From: Hoeflea_A sp965216535
GTDB taxonomy: Bacteria; Pseudomonadota; Alphaproteobacteria; Rhizobiales; Rhizobiaceae
Direction of reading: 5' to 3'
Assembly: GCA_965216535.1 (NCBI GenBank)
Contig: OZ244175.1
Span: forward strand, 3,286,001 to 3,350,000
Length of the DNA: 64,000 nucleotides
Shown: positions 42,463-51,060 of the stretch, piece by piece
Layout: every line of letters starts with the position of its first letter
How positions within the stretch are numbered: position 1 is the stretch's first letter
Made by a program: the position numbers and the translations under genes
Notes under the pieces: model-generated
Database searches by the model: none
What the model was told of the DNA's origin: nothing
The model's input: the letters and a program-made list of their open reading frames with translations, nothing else

Positions 42463-43129
42463 ATTTTAGCCCCTTGGCGGCAAGCCTTTCCCGCATGCCG
42501 TAAATGTCGAGCCCCAGTTCCCCCGCTTCAAACCGGGCCCTCTTGTCGGCTTCGTTGGCCTCGCGCGCCCTGGCTTTTTCCAGGACCTCCTCGGCCTCCA
42601 GGCGGTTCACGACACAGACACCATCATCGTCAGCGACCATCACATCGCCCGGATTGACCAGTGCACCGGCGCAAACCACCGGCACGTTGACCGAGCCCAG
42701 GGTTTCTTTGACGGTGCCCTGGGCACATACAGCTTTGGACCACACCGGAAACTGCATTTCGGTGAGGTCACGGACATCGCGCACACCGGCATCGATAATC
42801 AGTCCGCGGCATCCACGGGTCTTTGCGGATGTTGCCAGCAGGTCACCGAAATAGCCGGCGTCGGAGGGCGATGTCGGCGCCAGTACCAGGATGTCACCTT
42901 CCTGGAGCTGTTCGATCGCCACGTGTAGCATCCAGTTATCGCAGGGCGGGGCGGAGATTGTCAGCGCTGAGGCGGCAATCCGCGCGCCCGGGTAGATGGG
43001 GCGCATGTACGCCGCCAGCAGGCCCTTGCGGCCCTGTGCCTCGTGAACCGTTGCGACGCCGCATTCCGCCAGTCCGTCGATGACGGCCGGATCTGCGCGT
43101 TCGATATTCTGGACGACGACCCCGCTCAT
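42455..43129 (-). CDS. RraA family 4-carboxy-4-hydroxy-2-oxoadipate aldolase-like protein (GalC-like)
   Basis: A 224-residue RraA-fold protein. The metal and substrate motif GALVNPGDVMVADDDGVCVV near residue 155 and GLIIDAGVRDVRDL near residue 112 match class II pyruvate aldolases such as HMG/CHA aldolase. It would split 4-carboxy-4-hydroxy-2-oxoadipate into pyruvate and oxaloacetate. It overlaps the PIG-L gene by ATGA. RNase E inhibitor RraA is an alternative, but the neighbours argue against it. Confidence 0.88.
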   Translation of the reverse strand: MSGVVVQNIERADPAVIDGLAECGVATVHEAQGRKGLLAAYMRPIYPGARIAASALTISAPPCDNWMLHVAIEQLQEGDILVLAPTSPSDAGYFGDLLATSAKTRGCRGLIIDAGVRDVRDLTEMQFPVWSKAVCAQGTVKETLGSVNVPVVCAGALVNPGDVMVADDDGVCVVNRLEAEEVLEKARAREANEADKRARFEAGELGLDIYGMRERLAAKGLKYV

Positions 43130-43863
43130 GTCAGTTCATCCACGGTGCGCGGAAAGATCGACTGGAAGCCTTCCGCGTAACGGGCGGGGCGACCGCCAGC
43201 CATGCCTCCGGAATTGCGGCGAAAATGATTGCCGCGATTTTCTGCGACATTGGTGTAGTAGTTCCACAGGTGCTCCTGGCCTTCCATGCACTCGATGGCG
43301 GCGCGTTTCTTGTCCCAGACGTCGGTGATGTCGAGGAAAACGTCCGGTTTCCAGCCCATCTGTTCCGTCTGGTGAGGCTCGAACAGATAGAGTTGCGGCG
43401 CCCCCAGCACCTTTTCGCCCGGATTGTGGCCCCAGGCCTGTGCGATCATGCGGCACTCGAGAGCGACGTCCGTCGTGTACATGTGATCGGTGTTGTAGGG
43501 GTCCCATTTGGAATGGCTCATCATCCAGCGGGGCTGCACTGCACGGATCAGATCGACCAGTTGGTACTTGGCATCGCGATCGAGAACCAGCGGATAGTCG
43601 CCGAGGTCGAAGAACCGAATATCGTGTACGCCAAGCGCTGTGGCTGCCGCCTCCGCTTCCTTTCGGCGAGCCGATTTGACGGCATCCATCGTCATGCCGT
43701 CCTGTTTCCAGAGCTTGGCGCTTTCGCCGCGCTCGCCAAAAGACAGACAGGCTACTGTAACGTCATATCCAAGCTGTTGATGAAGAGCGATCGCGCCACC
43801 ACAGCGCCAGACGAAGTCGGCGGCGTGGGCGCTGATCACAAGAGCGGTTTTGTTATCGGCCAT
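43126..43863 (-). CDS. PIG-L family hydratase (GalB-like 4-oxalomesaconate hydratase)
   Basis: A 245-residue PIG-L/LmbE-fold protein. SAHAADFVWRCGGAIA at the N-terminus holds the metal-binding HxxD motif in the form seen in GalB, the hydratase that converts 4-oxalomesaconate to 4-carboxy-4-hydroxy-2-oxoadipate. Histidines for the metal also occur in WMMSHSKWDPYNTDH. The start at 43863 gives the usual N-terminus; the frame could extend to 43902. It is the first gene of the minus-strand operon and diverges from the LysR gene. Confidence 0.83.
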   Translation of the reverse strand: MADNKTALVISAHAADFVWRCGGAIALHQQLGYDVTVACLSFGERGESAKLWKQDGMTMDAVKSARRKEAEAAATALGVHDIRFFDLGDYPLVLDRDAKYQLVDLIRAVQPRWMMSHSKWDPYNTDHMYTTDVALECRMIAQAWGHNPGEKVLGAPQLYLFEPHQTEQMGWKPDVFLDITDVWDKKRAAIECMEGQEHLWNYYTNVAENRGNHFRRNSGGMAGGRPARYAEGFQSIFPRTVDELT

Positions 43864-43959
43864 GCCAAAGCTCTCCCGTGTGAGGAATGTGGTCAGCGTC
43901 ATCTAAAACCCGATAGCGCGCCATGGCCATTTCGAACCTGTACTGGACCCATAAGAATT

Positions 43960-43975
43960 AGCTATAGTGATAGCT
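43960..43975. promoter_or_regulatory. Inverted repeat between the ring-fission operon and the LysR gene
   Basis: AGCTAT and ATAGCT form perfect six-base arms around AGTG. It sits 17 bases before the LysR start (43993) and 97 bases before the GalB-like start. It could be the LysR binding site or an autoregulation site. Confidence 0.5.
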
Positions 43976-43992
43976 CACAATGAGATCGCCAG

Positions 43993-45251
43993 TTGTCAAA
44001 CTTGCAGCCTACAGATTTCAATCTTCGCCACCTGCGAGCCTTTTGCGCAATCGCCGATCGCGGCAGTATTTCGGCGGCGTCGGAGGTGGTTTTCCTGTCG
44101 CAGCCGGCGATTACTCAGGCCATGGCGAAATTGGAGCAGGCTCTGGGAACGCCGTTGTTCGAACGAAAACCCCGAGGCGTGTTTCTGACCGAACCGGGCA
44201 GATTGTTTCGAAACCGTGCGAAAAGAGCACTGTCTCGGATCAGGGGCGCTGTTCTGAAAGGTGCGAGATCCCCAGCCCAAGCCAGACCCCGAGGGTTTCG
44301 GCAGTTTGATTTGCTGCTGACCAGCGCCCAACTGCGAGCCCTCATGGCGGTATCCGAAACCGGTAACTTTAGCTGGGCCGCTCGCAAGATCGGCGTGTCG
44401 CAGCCGACCATCCATCGGGCTTGCCGTGACCTTGAGCGGTTATCCGGATCGACATTTTTCGATAAAACCGCACAGGGAATTGAACTCACATCGTCAGCCC
44501 GCGCTCTGGCGCGCCAGGCTCAACTGGCATACTCGGAACTCGATCAAGGTCTGGCCGAGGTCAATTCGTGGTTGGGCAACAATACCGCCCGCATTGTGGT
44601 CGGCTCCTTGCCCCTGATCCGCAGCCAGATTCTGCCAAATGCCATCAACGCGTTCGCTGATGTGTATCCCAACGTGCAAATCCGTGTCCTAGACGGCGCA
44701 TATGACAGTTTGCTTCATGATCTGCGGCACGGCAGATCGACATCCTTGTCGGTGCGCTCAGGGAGTCTGTTCCGGTCGATGATGTCGTGCAGTCCGAGCT
44801 GTTTGAGGATCAGCTCGCGATCGTAGCGCGCAACGGCCATCCTCTTTTGGATAAGCGAAACCTCTCCCTTTCGGACCTGACCGACTACCCGTGGGTGGTG
44901 CCTCGACCGGGCATCCCGACGAGACATTATTTCGAGACCCTCTTTCAAAGCGCCGGTTTTGCACCGCCGACCCGGTTGGTGGAATCGAGTTCGCTTGCTC
45001 TGACGCGCGGACTGCTGATCGGCAGCGACCGTCTGACTGTCATATCAGCCCATCAGATCCGGCAGGAAGTGAACCAGGGGTTGCTGCGTTATCTTGATGT
45101 TCCCCTCATCGGCGGATCGCGGCCAATCGGTCTGACCCAGAGGAGCGATTGGCAACCGACAGCCAGCCAGTCTTTGCTTTTGACTCTGCTGCGCGAAGCA
45201 AGTCAAAACAGACAGGCCAAGCTCTCTCCTGGATATTCGAAATCCGAATAG
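43993..45251 (+). pseudogene. LysR family regulator with two N-terminal HTH domains, frameshifted
   Basis: The frame from 43993 encodes two LysR helix-turn-helix domains in tandem. The first is near residues 10-70 (GSISAASEVVFLSQPAITQA) and the second near residues 110-175 (GNFSWAARKIGVSQPTIHRA). It then runs into the start of the co-inducer domain. Near 44733-44737 the reading shifts: the frame starting at 44736 gives IDILVGALRESVPVDD and continues to a normal end at 45251. One base lost from a GGCAGG-like sequence explains this. Either the gene is broken or there is a sequencing error. It diverges from the ring-fission operon it probably controlled. Confidence 0.8.
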
Positions 45252-45409
45252 GTGATGCCGGTTCCAGCCATGCAGCCAGTCGCTCACGGTGCGTTGATGC
45301 CAGATGGCTTGCCATTGGCGGAGATCGAAATATTGTTGCCCGGTGCAATCTGACACCAGCGAGCCCTGACCGCCAGGGCGGGTTTGAAGCAATCAGGAAA
45401 GTAACAACA

Positions 45410-46594
45410 ATGACGCTTGCCAATGGTCGCGAGTTCGTCCTGATCCCGGGACCCTCGATTTTGCCGGACCGCGTGCTCAACGCCATGCATCGGGCGGCGA
45501 TGGACATTTATGCCGGACCGATGCTCGACGTCACCGACGATTGCCAGAGCGGCCTCAAGCGGATCTTCAACACGGAATGCGACACCTATATCTACGCCGC
45601 CAACGGTCACGGTGCCTGGGAGGCGTCATTGACCAATCTGTTTTCCTGGGGCGACAAGGTCCTGGTGCTTGAATCGGGACGCTTCGCCACCGGTTGGGGC
45701 GAATTTGGCACCACACTCGGTCTCGATGTCGAAGTGCTGCCATGCGATTGGCACTCGGCCATCGATCTCGACGCCGTCGAGGAACGCCTGCGCCGTGATG
45801 GTGGACAGGAAATCAAGGCGATTTTGGCTGTGCAGGTCGATACTGCCAGCGGCGTCGTCAACGATATCGGTGCCTTGCGCCGCCGTATCGACGCGGCTGG
45901 ACACGGCGCGTTGCTGATGATCGACGCCGTGGCGTCGCTCGCCACCATGCCCATCGATTTCGACGGCTGGGGCGTCGATGTGGCGCTCGCCGCTTCGCAG
46001 AAAGGTGTAATGGCGCCGGCGGGCCTCGCATTTATCGCGGTCAGCGCCCGCGCGAAGGAAGTTCATCAGAGCGCGCAACTGCGCACGCCCTACTGGGACT
46101 GGACTGCCCGCGACGGCAAGATCCACTACCAGAAGTACTGCGGCACGCCGCCGGAACAGCTGCTGTTCGGTCTGCAGGAAGCATTGGCGATGGTCTTCGA
46201 GGAGGGGCTAGAGCGTGTTTTCCGCCGCCACGGCATCATTGCTGAGGCAACGCGGTCAGCGATCTGCGCCTGGGAGAGCTCCGGAGCCCGCTTCAATATC
46301 GACGATCCGCGGGCGCGCTCCAACTCGGTATCGGTGTTCCGTTTCGACGGTGATCTGGCGACCCGGGTCATCGACTACTGCAAGCAGCAATGCGGTGTCA
46401 CTCTTGGCGGTGGTCTTGGCTACCTAACCCAGGAAACCATCCGCATCGGCCACATGGGTCATGTCAACGTGCCAACGATCCTGGGATGTCTTGGTAGCAT
46501 TGACATGGCCTTGGCAGCGTTGGACAGGCGCCCGGAACAAAGCGGAGTCGGCGAGGCAGCCGCAGTTCTTGCAGAGCTGGCTGAGGGCGAATAA
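45410..46594 (+). CDS. Class V aminotransferase (serine/alanine-glyoxylate aminotransferase-like)
   Basis: A 394-residue PLP enzyme. The Schiff-base lysine is K198 in LAASQKGVMAPAGLAF, and the N-terminus LIPGPSILPDRVLNAMHRA is typical of the AGAT/SGAT group. It transfers an amino group from a donor such as serine or alanine to glyoxylate or another keto acid. The start at 45410 gives that N-terminus; a longer frame from 45149 overlaps LysR without family support. The 158 bases before it hold nothing that I recognise. Confidence 0.9.
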   Translation: MTLANGREFVLIPGPSILPDRVLNAMHRAAMDIYAGPMLDVTDDCQSGLKRIFNTECDTYIYAANGHGAWEASLTNLFSWGDKVLVLESGRFATGWGEFGTTLGLDVEVLPCDWHSAIDLDAVEERLRRDGGQEIKAILAVQVDTASGVVNDIGALRRRIDAAGHGALLMIDAVASLATMPIDFDGWGVDVALAASQKGVMAPAGLAFIAVSARAKEVHQSAQLRTPYWDWTARDGKIHYQKYCGTPPEQLLFGLQEALAMVFEEGLERVFRRHGIIAEATRSAICAWESSGARFNIDDPRARSNSVSVFRFDGDLATRVIDYCKQQCGVTLGGGLGYLTQETIRIGHMGHVNVPTILGCLGSIDMALAALDRRPEQSGVGEAAAVLAELAEGE

Positions 46595-46618
46595 ACCTCT
46601 GGACAACGCTACAGAACT

Positions 46619-47425
46619 TCATTCCGCGAGTTTTGACGCCAAAAAAAACGACAGCTCGTCGGCTACCTGACTCGTCTGTTCCATATGCTGGTAGTGCCCG
46701 CAGTTTTCCAGACCAACAAACCTGGCGTCTTTGATCGCGTCCGCCATCTTTCGGCTGGTGTCAATGGGCACCATACGATCATCATTTGAAGCGATAACCA
46801 GGGCAGGGACGTCGACCTCGTTCAACCGCTTGCTGAGGTCGAAGCGGCTGCACGCGAGGAAGTCATTGTAAACGACCTCCGGTCCGGCATCGATTAAACT
46901 CTGGCGGTTCTTTTCCTTCAGAGATGCGTCAGTGGTCTTGAACCAGGAATATTTGACTATGCCGTCGATCGTTGGTTCGAAATTGGTCTGCAAGCCGTCG
47001 AGAAGAGTGTCCGAAACGACCAGCTGGCTCGATCCCCCGATCATCGCTATTCCCGCAATGCGCGGGTGGTGGTCAACCGCCAAGGTCAGTGCGACGGCTG
47101 CGCCCATGGAGTGTCCGACAAGCAGTGCGCGTTTCAACTCGAGTGCATCGATGAAGCGGTTTATGTCTTCGGCATATGCATCGACTGTGTCGAAGCCTGA
47201 ACCGGCCGATTCGCCGTGGCCGGGCAGGTCGGGAACATAGATCGGGTATGCGTTGAGCTGGTTGCCCAATGCCGCTTCACTTTGGCCTCCGCACCAGGCG
47301 GTCGGCCAATCATGCCCGGAACATCCGGCACCATGAATGAGCACAAGTGACAGGCCGTCGTCTCTGGGCCCCACGCCATTGTAGCAATAGGATAGATCGT
47401 AGTCGCCGATCGAAACACGTGCCAT
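46619..47425 (-). CDS. Alpha/beta hydrolase
   Basis: A 268-residue hydrolase with the nucleophile elbow GHSMGAAVAL near residue 104, an acid in ASNDDRMVPID near residue 210 and the catalytic histidine in NCGHYQHME near residue 240. The oxyanion region is LIHGAGCSGHDW. The sequence resembles meta-cleavage product hydrolases and esterases, which would fit a ring-fission context. It is a single minus-strand gene between the aminotransferase and the dipeptidase, so its substrate is not fixed. Confidence 0.88.
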   Translation of the reverse strand: MARVSIGDYDLSYCYNGVGPRDDGLSLVLIHGAGCSGHDWPTAWCGGQSEAALGNQLNAYPIYVPDLPGHGESAGSGFDTVDAYAEDINRFIDALELKRALLVGHSMGAAVALTLAVDHHPRIAGIAMIGGSSQLVVSDTLLDGLQTNFEPTIDGIVKYSWFKTTDASLKEKNRQSLIDAGPEVVYNDFLACSRFDLSKRLNEVDVPALVIASNDDRMVPIDTSRKMADAIKDARFVGLENCGHYQHMEQTSQVADELSFFLASKLAE

Positions 47426-47626
47426 TCAACATATTCCTTTTGTCCAGAGCCTTACGCCGAGTGCCCAATCAGATGCAAGACACATGGTTTGGTCCGAATT
47501 GTCGCGTAACCCGATGTTCAGCATCGACAACTCGAAGTGGTTGTCGGTCGTGCATCGCTTGGATAAAACCCGACGAAGGCATCCGCACAATCGATGAACC
47601 GAAACAACCCGGAGGGTGAGCTGTCG

Positions 47627-48685
47627 ATGGATTCGTCCGAGCCGCTGATATTTGACGGTCACAACGACCTGTTGCTCAAGCTTTACGAAGCCGGGGGCGT
47701 TGACGCTGCCGAGACCTTCGTCAATGGGCGCGATGGTCATATCGATCTGCCGAAATGTCGAACGGGCGGTTTCGGCGGTGGCTTCTTTGCGATCTACATA
47801 CCATCGGATCATGCGCTGGACATCGATCTCGATGCCATGGCGCAACCGGCCTACGACCTGCCGCTGCCTGCTCAGATCGATGTTGCCGAAGCACTGCCAA
47901 TCGCCCTGAACCAAGCGGCTATTCTCAGCCGACTCGAATCCATCGGCGGGCTGACAATCTGTGTCACAGCCGCGCAAATCAATCAGTGCCTGGGCGACGG
48001 GCATATCGCTGCGATCATGCACATGGAAGGCGCGGAGGCGATCGATCCGGATTTCCATTCGCTCGACGTGCTCTATCGCGCCGGACTGCGCTCTCTGGGT
48101 CCCGTCTGGAGCCGCCCGACAATCTATGGGGACGGTGTACCGTTTCGGTTTCCGAGCAACGGAAACATCGGGTCCGGCCTGACTGAAAAGGGCGTCGAAC
48201 TGGTCAGACGTTGCAACGATCTCGGCATCATGGTCGACCTCTCGCATCTCAACGAGGCGGGCTTTTGGGACGTTGCAAGGATCAGTACTTCCCCGCTGGT
48301 CGCTACCCATTCCAACTGCCACGCCCTGTGTCCGCATTCGCGCAACCTGACCGACGAACAGCTCGCTGCCATTGCAGAGTCAGACGGCATGGTCGGGCTC
48401 AATTTCGCCGCTGCGTTCCTGCGTGAAGATGGGCAAATGATTTCCGATGTCCCGCTGGACATCATGTTGCGCCATATCGACCACCTGATCGAGGTGCTGG
48501 GCGAGGAGCGGGTCGGTTTCGGCTCCGACTTCGATGGAGCGACGGTGCCGGAGGAAATCTCTGATGCGTCCGGTCTGACGGCACTGCGCGAGGCAATGCG
48601 GGTGCACGGTTACAATGAAGCTCTGATGACGAAGTTGTGCCACGGCAACTGGCTGCGCGTGCTGGAGAAGACCTGGGGTGCGTAA
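47627..48685 (+). CDS. Membrane dipeptidase (renal dipeptidase family, M19)
   Basis: A 352-residue M19 metalloenzyme with zinc ligands in FDGHNDLL (HxD), the bridging glutamate in HMEGAE, and histidines in VATHSNCHAL near residue 225. GFGSDFDGA near residue 293 is also conserved. It hydrolyses dipeptides, often with a D-residue, or related amides. The start at 47627 is favoured by GGAGGGTGAG just upstream; a start at 47594 is possible. The 201 bases before it form a divergent promoter region with no clear operator. Confidence 0.9.
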   Translation: MDSSEPLIFDGHNDLLLKLYEAGGVDAAETFVNGRDGHIDLPKCRTGGFGGGFFAIYIPSDHALDIDLDAMAQPAYDLPLPAQIDVAEALPIALNQAAILSRLESIGGLTICVTAAQINQCLGDGHIAAIMHMEGAEAIDPDFHSLDVLYRAGLRSLGPVWSRPTIYGDGVPFRFPSNGNIGSGLTEKGVELVRRCNDLGIMVDLSHLNEAGFWDVARISTSPLVATHSNCHALCPHSRNLTDEQLAAIAESDGMVGLNFAAAFLREDGQMISDVPLDIMLRHIDHLIEVLGEERVGFGSDFDGATVPEEISDASGLTALREAMRVHGYNEALMTKLCHGNWLRVLEKTWGA

Positions 48686-48689
48686 TCCG

Positions 48690-49388
48690 TCAGGTCGTCC
48701 TATCGTCGATAAGGGTGTTCGGCTTGGCGAGCGTTTCCAGCGATCCAACGTCATCCAAACGGATGGTTAGCCCGTCGACAGCGACCCCGTAGGGCTTCAG
48801 CGTGTTGAAAGCGCGCGACAGGTTCTCCGGCGTCATGCCGAGCAGCGAGGCAAGAGTGCGCTTGTCGTAGGGTAGGTCCAGACTGCCCGTGGAGCCCTGA
48901 TCATTGTGGTAGCGAAGAAGACGGTTTGCGAGACGTTCGACGGCGGTGCGCAGCTTGATGTCCTTGTGTTCCTTGACGACGGACCGGTAGCAGCTGGCCA
49001 ATTCGACCACGATAGCGCGTGCAAAAGCCTCATCCTTCTGGAAGATATCCCGAATGTTTCCGGACGGCACCATCAGGACCTTTGAGCGCCTTAAGGTACG
49101 AGCCGACATAAGGTAAACGGCGTCCTTGAGGACAGCAGCAAGAATGAAGGACCCGACGGGGCGCACCATCCCCATCGTCGACTCGCGCCCGTTGGAACGG
49201 GCAAAGAGTTCCACGCACCCCTCGATCACCACATAGAGAAAATCCGCAGGGTCTCCTTCGGTGATGAGTTCCAACTGAGCTGGAAAGACTTGCAGATAGG
49301 CCGCCTGCATCAGAGCCTCGAAGTTCGAGTCGGCCATGCTCTCAAACAATGCCAGAGATCGAACCTGGGGCAGATCAGAAGAACGCAC
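48690..49388 (-). CDS. Crp/Fnr family regulator (NarR/DNR-like, no Fe-S cysteines)
   Basis: A 232-residue regulator with the cyclic-nucleotide-type beta barrel (residues about 15-130) and a C-terminal helix-turn-helix (TLASLLGMTPENLSRAFNTL). It lacks the N-terminal cysteine cluster of FNR; only two scattered cysteines occur. It therefore should not sense oxygen by Fe-S and fits the NarR or DNR groups that respond to nitrate, nitrite or NO. The start is GTG at 49388. It diverges from narK1, and an FNR-type box lies 12 bases before its start. Confidence 0.85.
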   Translation of the reverse strand: MRSSDLPQVRSLALFESMADSNFEALMQAAYLQVFPAQLELITEGDPADFLYVVIEGCVELFARSNGRESTMGMVRPVGSFILAAVLKDAVYLMSARTLRRSKVLMVPSGNIRDIFQKDEAFARAIVVELASCYRSVVKEHKDIKLRTAVERLANRLLRYHNDQGSTGSLDLPYDKRTLASLLGMTPENLSRAFNTLKPYGVAVDGLTIRLDDVGSLETLAKPNTLIDDRTT

Positions 49389-49399
49389 GTCAGCTTGCC

Positions 49400-49413
49400 T
49401 TGATATTTGTCAA
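49400..49413. promoter_or_regulatory. FNR/DNR-type box at the Crp/Fnr gene start
   Basis: TTGAT-ATTT-GTCAA matches the FNR/DNR consensus with one changed base. It lies 12 bases upstream of the regulator's GTG, a position that suggests negative autoregulation. Confidence 0.5.
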
Positions 49414-49535
49414 GAGGTTGTTTGACGTAATTAGCATTGGATTTAGAAGCTTTCAATTGTCCGTGTTGATGGCGTCGCAACATACCCTTGCTGAGTTTCA
49501 CCGGACCTCTTGTTTCTCAAACCGTTGAAAAAAGC

Positions 49536-49549
49536 TTGATCTGGATCAA
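49536..49549. promoter_or_regulatory. Perfect FNR box upstream of narK1
   Basis: TTGAT-CTGG-ATCAA is the exact FNR consensus (TTGAT-N4-ATCAA), centred about 76 bases before the narK1 start. It is the expected activation site for the nar operon under low oxygen or nitrate. No clear -10 was picked. Confidence 0.8.
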
Positions 49550-49618
49550 GCCGTTTTCGACCGAGCGCGCGGAATTTCACCTTGTCATTAGCAAGGAGCG
49601 GATAGTGCCGCTCATGAA

Positions 49619-51001
49619 ATGGGGGTCAAAGCCATGCATTCCCTGGAAGGCGTTACCCGGTCGGACCAATACCGGGCGCTCGGACTGAGCACTTTCGCTT
49701 TCACTGTCTGTTTCGCGGTCTGGACGATCTTTTCCATCATCGGTGTGAAGATCAAAGGCGAGCTCGGCCTGTCGGACACGCAATTCGGCCTGCTTGTCGC
49801 CACGCCTATCCTGACCGGTTCCGTCAGTCGCATCTTTCTCGGCGTCTGGACCGAACAGTATGGCGGTCGGATCATGTTTCCGTTGCAGATGATCATTACC
49901 GCCGTTTGCGTCTGGTTGCTCACGTCGGTGCGAACATACGAGATCTTCCTCGTGGCGGCCCTGGGCCTCGGCCTTGCCGGCGGTTCGTTCATCGTCGGCG
50001 TCGCCTATGTCTCGCAATGGTTCGACAAGGCTCATCAGGGGACGGCGCTTGGTATTTTCGGCGCCGGCAATGTCGGCGCGGCGGTCACTAACTTCGCCGC
50101 ACCTTTCCTGGTCGTCGCACTGGGCTGGGAAGGCACGGCGCGCGTCTATGCCATAGTGCTCGCGATCACCGCAGTGCTCTTCTACCTGCTGTCCAAGGAC
50201 GATCCGGCTCAGGCCGACCGCAAGCGTACCGGCGCAAAAGCGGTCTCGGCGGCCGAGCAGCTGGCACCGCTGAAGAACATCCAGGTCTGGCGTTTCGCAA
50301 CCTATTATTTCTTCGTCTTCGGCGCTTTCGTCGCGCTGGCCTCGTTCCTGCCACGCTACTATGTCGGCGCCTACGGCCTGGAACTGACGACCGCCGGCGT
50401 GTTCGCCGGGCTCTACTCGCTGCCGGGCTCTGTCTTCCGGGCACTGGGCGGCTGGATGTCGGACAAGTGGGGCGCGCGCTTCGTGATGTACCTTACCTTC
50501 ATCGTTTCGCTCGCCTGCCTGTTCGTCATGAGCTATCCGGACACCAGTTACACGGTGCAAGGCATCGAGGGGGCGATCACCTTCGATTTCGGCATCGGCA
50601 TCGGCTTCTTCGTCTTCCTCACAATCATTCTCGGCTTCGTCATGAGCCTGGGCAAGGCGGCCGTCTACAAGCATATCCCGGTCTACTACCCGCACCACGT
50701 CGGTTCGGTCGGCGGCCTGGTCGGCATGATCGGCGGCCTCGGCGGCTTTGTCCTGCCAATCGCCTTCGGCATCCTGCTCGATTTCACCGGCGTGTGGACC
50801 GCCCCTTACATGCTGATGTTCGTGCTCGTCGCGGTGTCGACGGTGTGGATGCATGTCGCCATCCGGCGGATGGAAATGCGTCGCCACCCGGAGCTGGGCG
50901 AAGAGACGTATCTCTCCGACGTGCCGGACCAGCCCTTGCCCAAGCCGCAGGCTGAAGCGGACACGGCTGTGACGCCGAACCGCGCCAGCCCCGCTCAATG
51001 A
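49619..51001 (+). CDS. narK: Nitrate/nitrite transporter NarK, first of a tandem pair
   Basis: A 460-residue major facilitator of the nitrate/nitrite porter family with 12 membrane segments. FAVWTIFSIIGVKIKGELGLSDTQ near residue 25 and the glycine-rich nitrate signature regions AALGLGLAGGSFIVGV (near 115) and GGLVGMIGGLGGFVLP (near 365) are visible. It exchanges nitrate or nitrite across the membrane for the NarGHI enzyme. ATG 49634 is an alternative start with a better GGGGG upstream. It is the first gene of the nar operon, under the FNR box at 49536. Confidence 0.9.
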   Translation: MGVKAMHSLEGVTRSDQYRALGLSTFAFTVCFAVWTIFSIIGVKIKGELGLSDTQFGLLVATPILTGSVSRIFLGVWTEQYGGRIMFPLQMIITAVCVWLLTSVRTYEIFLVAALGLGLAGGSFIVGVAYVSQWFDKAHQGTALGIFGAGNVGAAVTNFAAPFLVVALGWEGTARVYAIVLAITAVLFYLLSKDDPAQADRKRTGAKAVSAAEQLAPLKNIQVWRFATYYFFVFGAFVALASFLPRYYVGAYGLELTTAGVFAGLYSLPGSVFRALGGWMSDKWGARFVMYLTFIVSLACLFVMSYPDTSYTVQGIEGAITFDFGIGIGFFVFLTIILGFVMSLGKAAVYKHIPVYYPHHVGSVGGLVGMIGGLGGFVLPIAFGILLDFTGVWTAPYMLMFVLVAVSTVWMHVAIRRMEMRRHPELGEETYLSDVPDQPLPKPQAEADTAVTPNRASPAQ

Positions 51002-51009
51002 AATCCCAA

Positions 51010-51030
51010 GAGGGCGCTTCTCGCGCCCTC
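51010..51030 (+). other. Intercistronic hairpin between narK1 and narK2
   Basis: GAGGGCGC and GCGCCCTC form a perfect eight-base stem over TTCTC, nine bases after the narK1 stop codon. No T-tract follows. It may stabilise the narK1 message or reduce readthrough into narK2. Confidence 0.55.
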
Positions 51031-51060
51031 CGTCCCCGACGACAATCAGGAGTGCTCTCA

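Noticed and set aside
42455..43129. RNase E inhibitor RraA
   Set aside because: The fold is shared, but the aldolase motifs and the GalB- and GalD-like neighbours favour the catabolic aldolase.
47511..47525. Small inverted repeat CGATG-TTCAG-CATCG in the dipeptidase/hydrolase intergenic region
   Set aside because: The arms are only five bases, with no second copy and no regulator gene nearby, so chance is likely.
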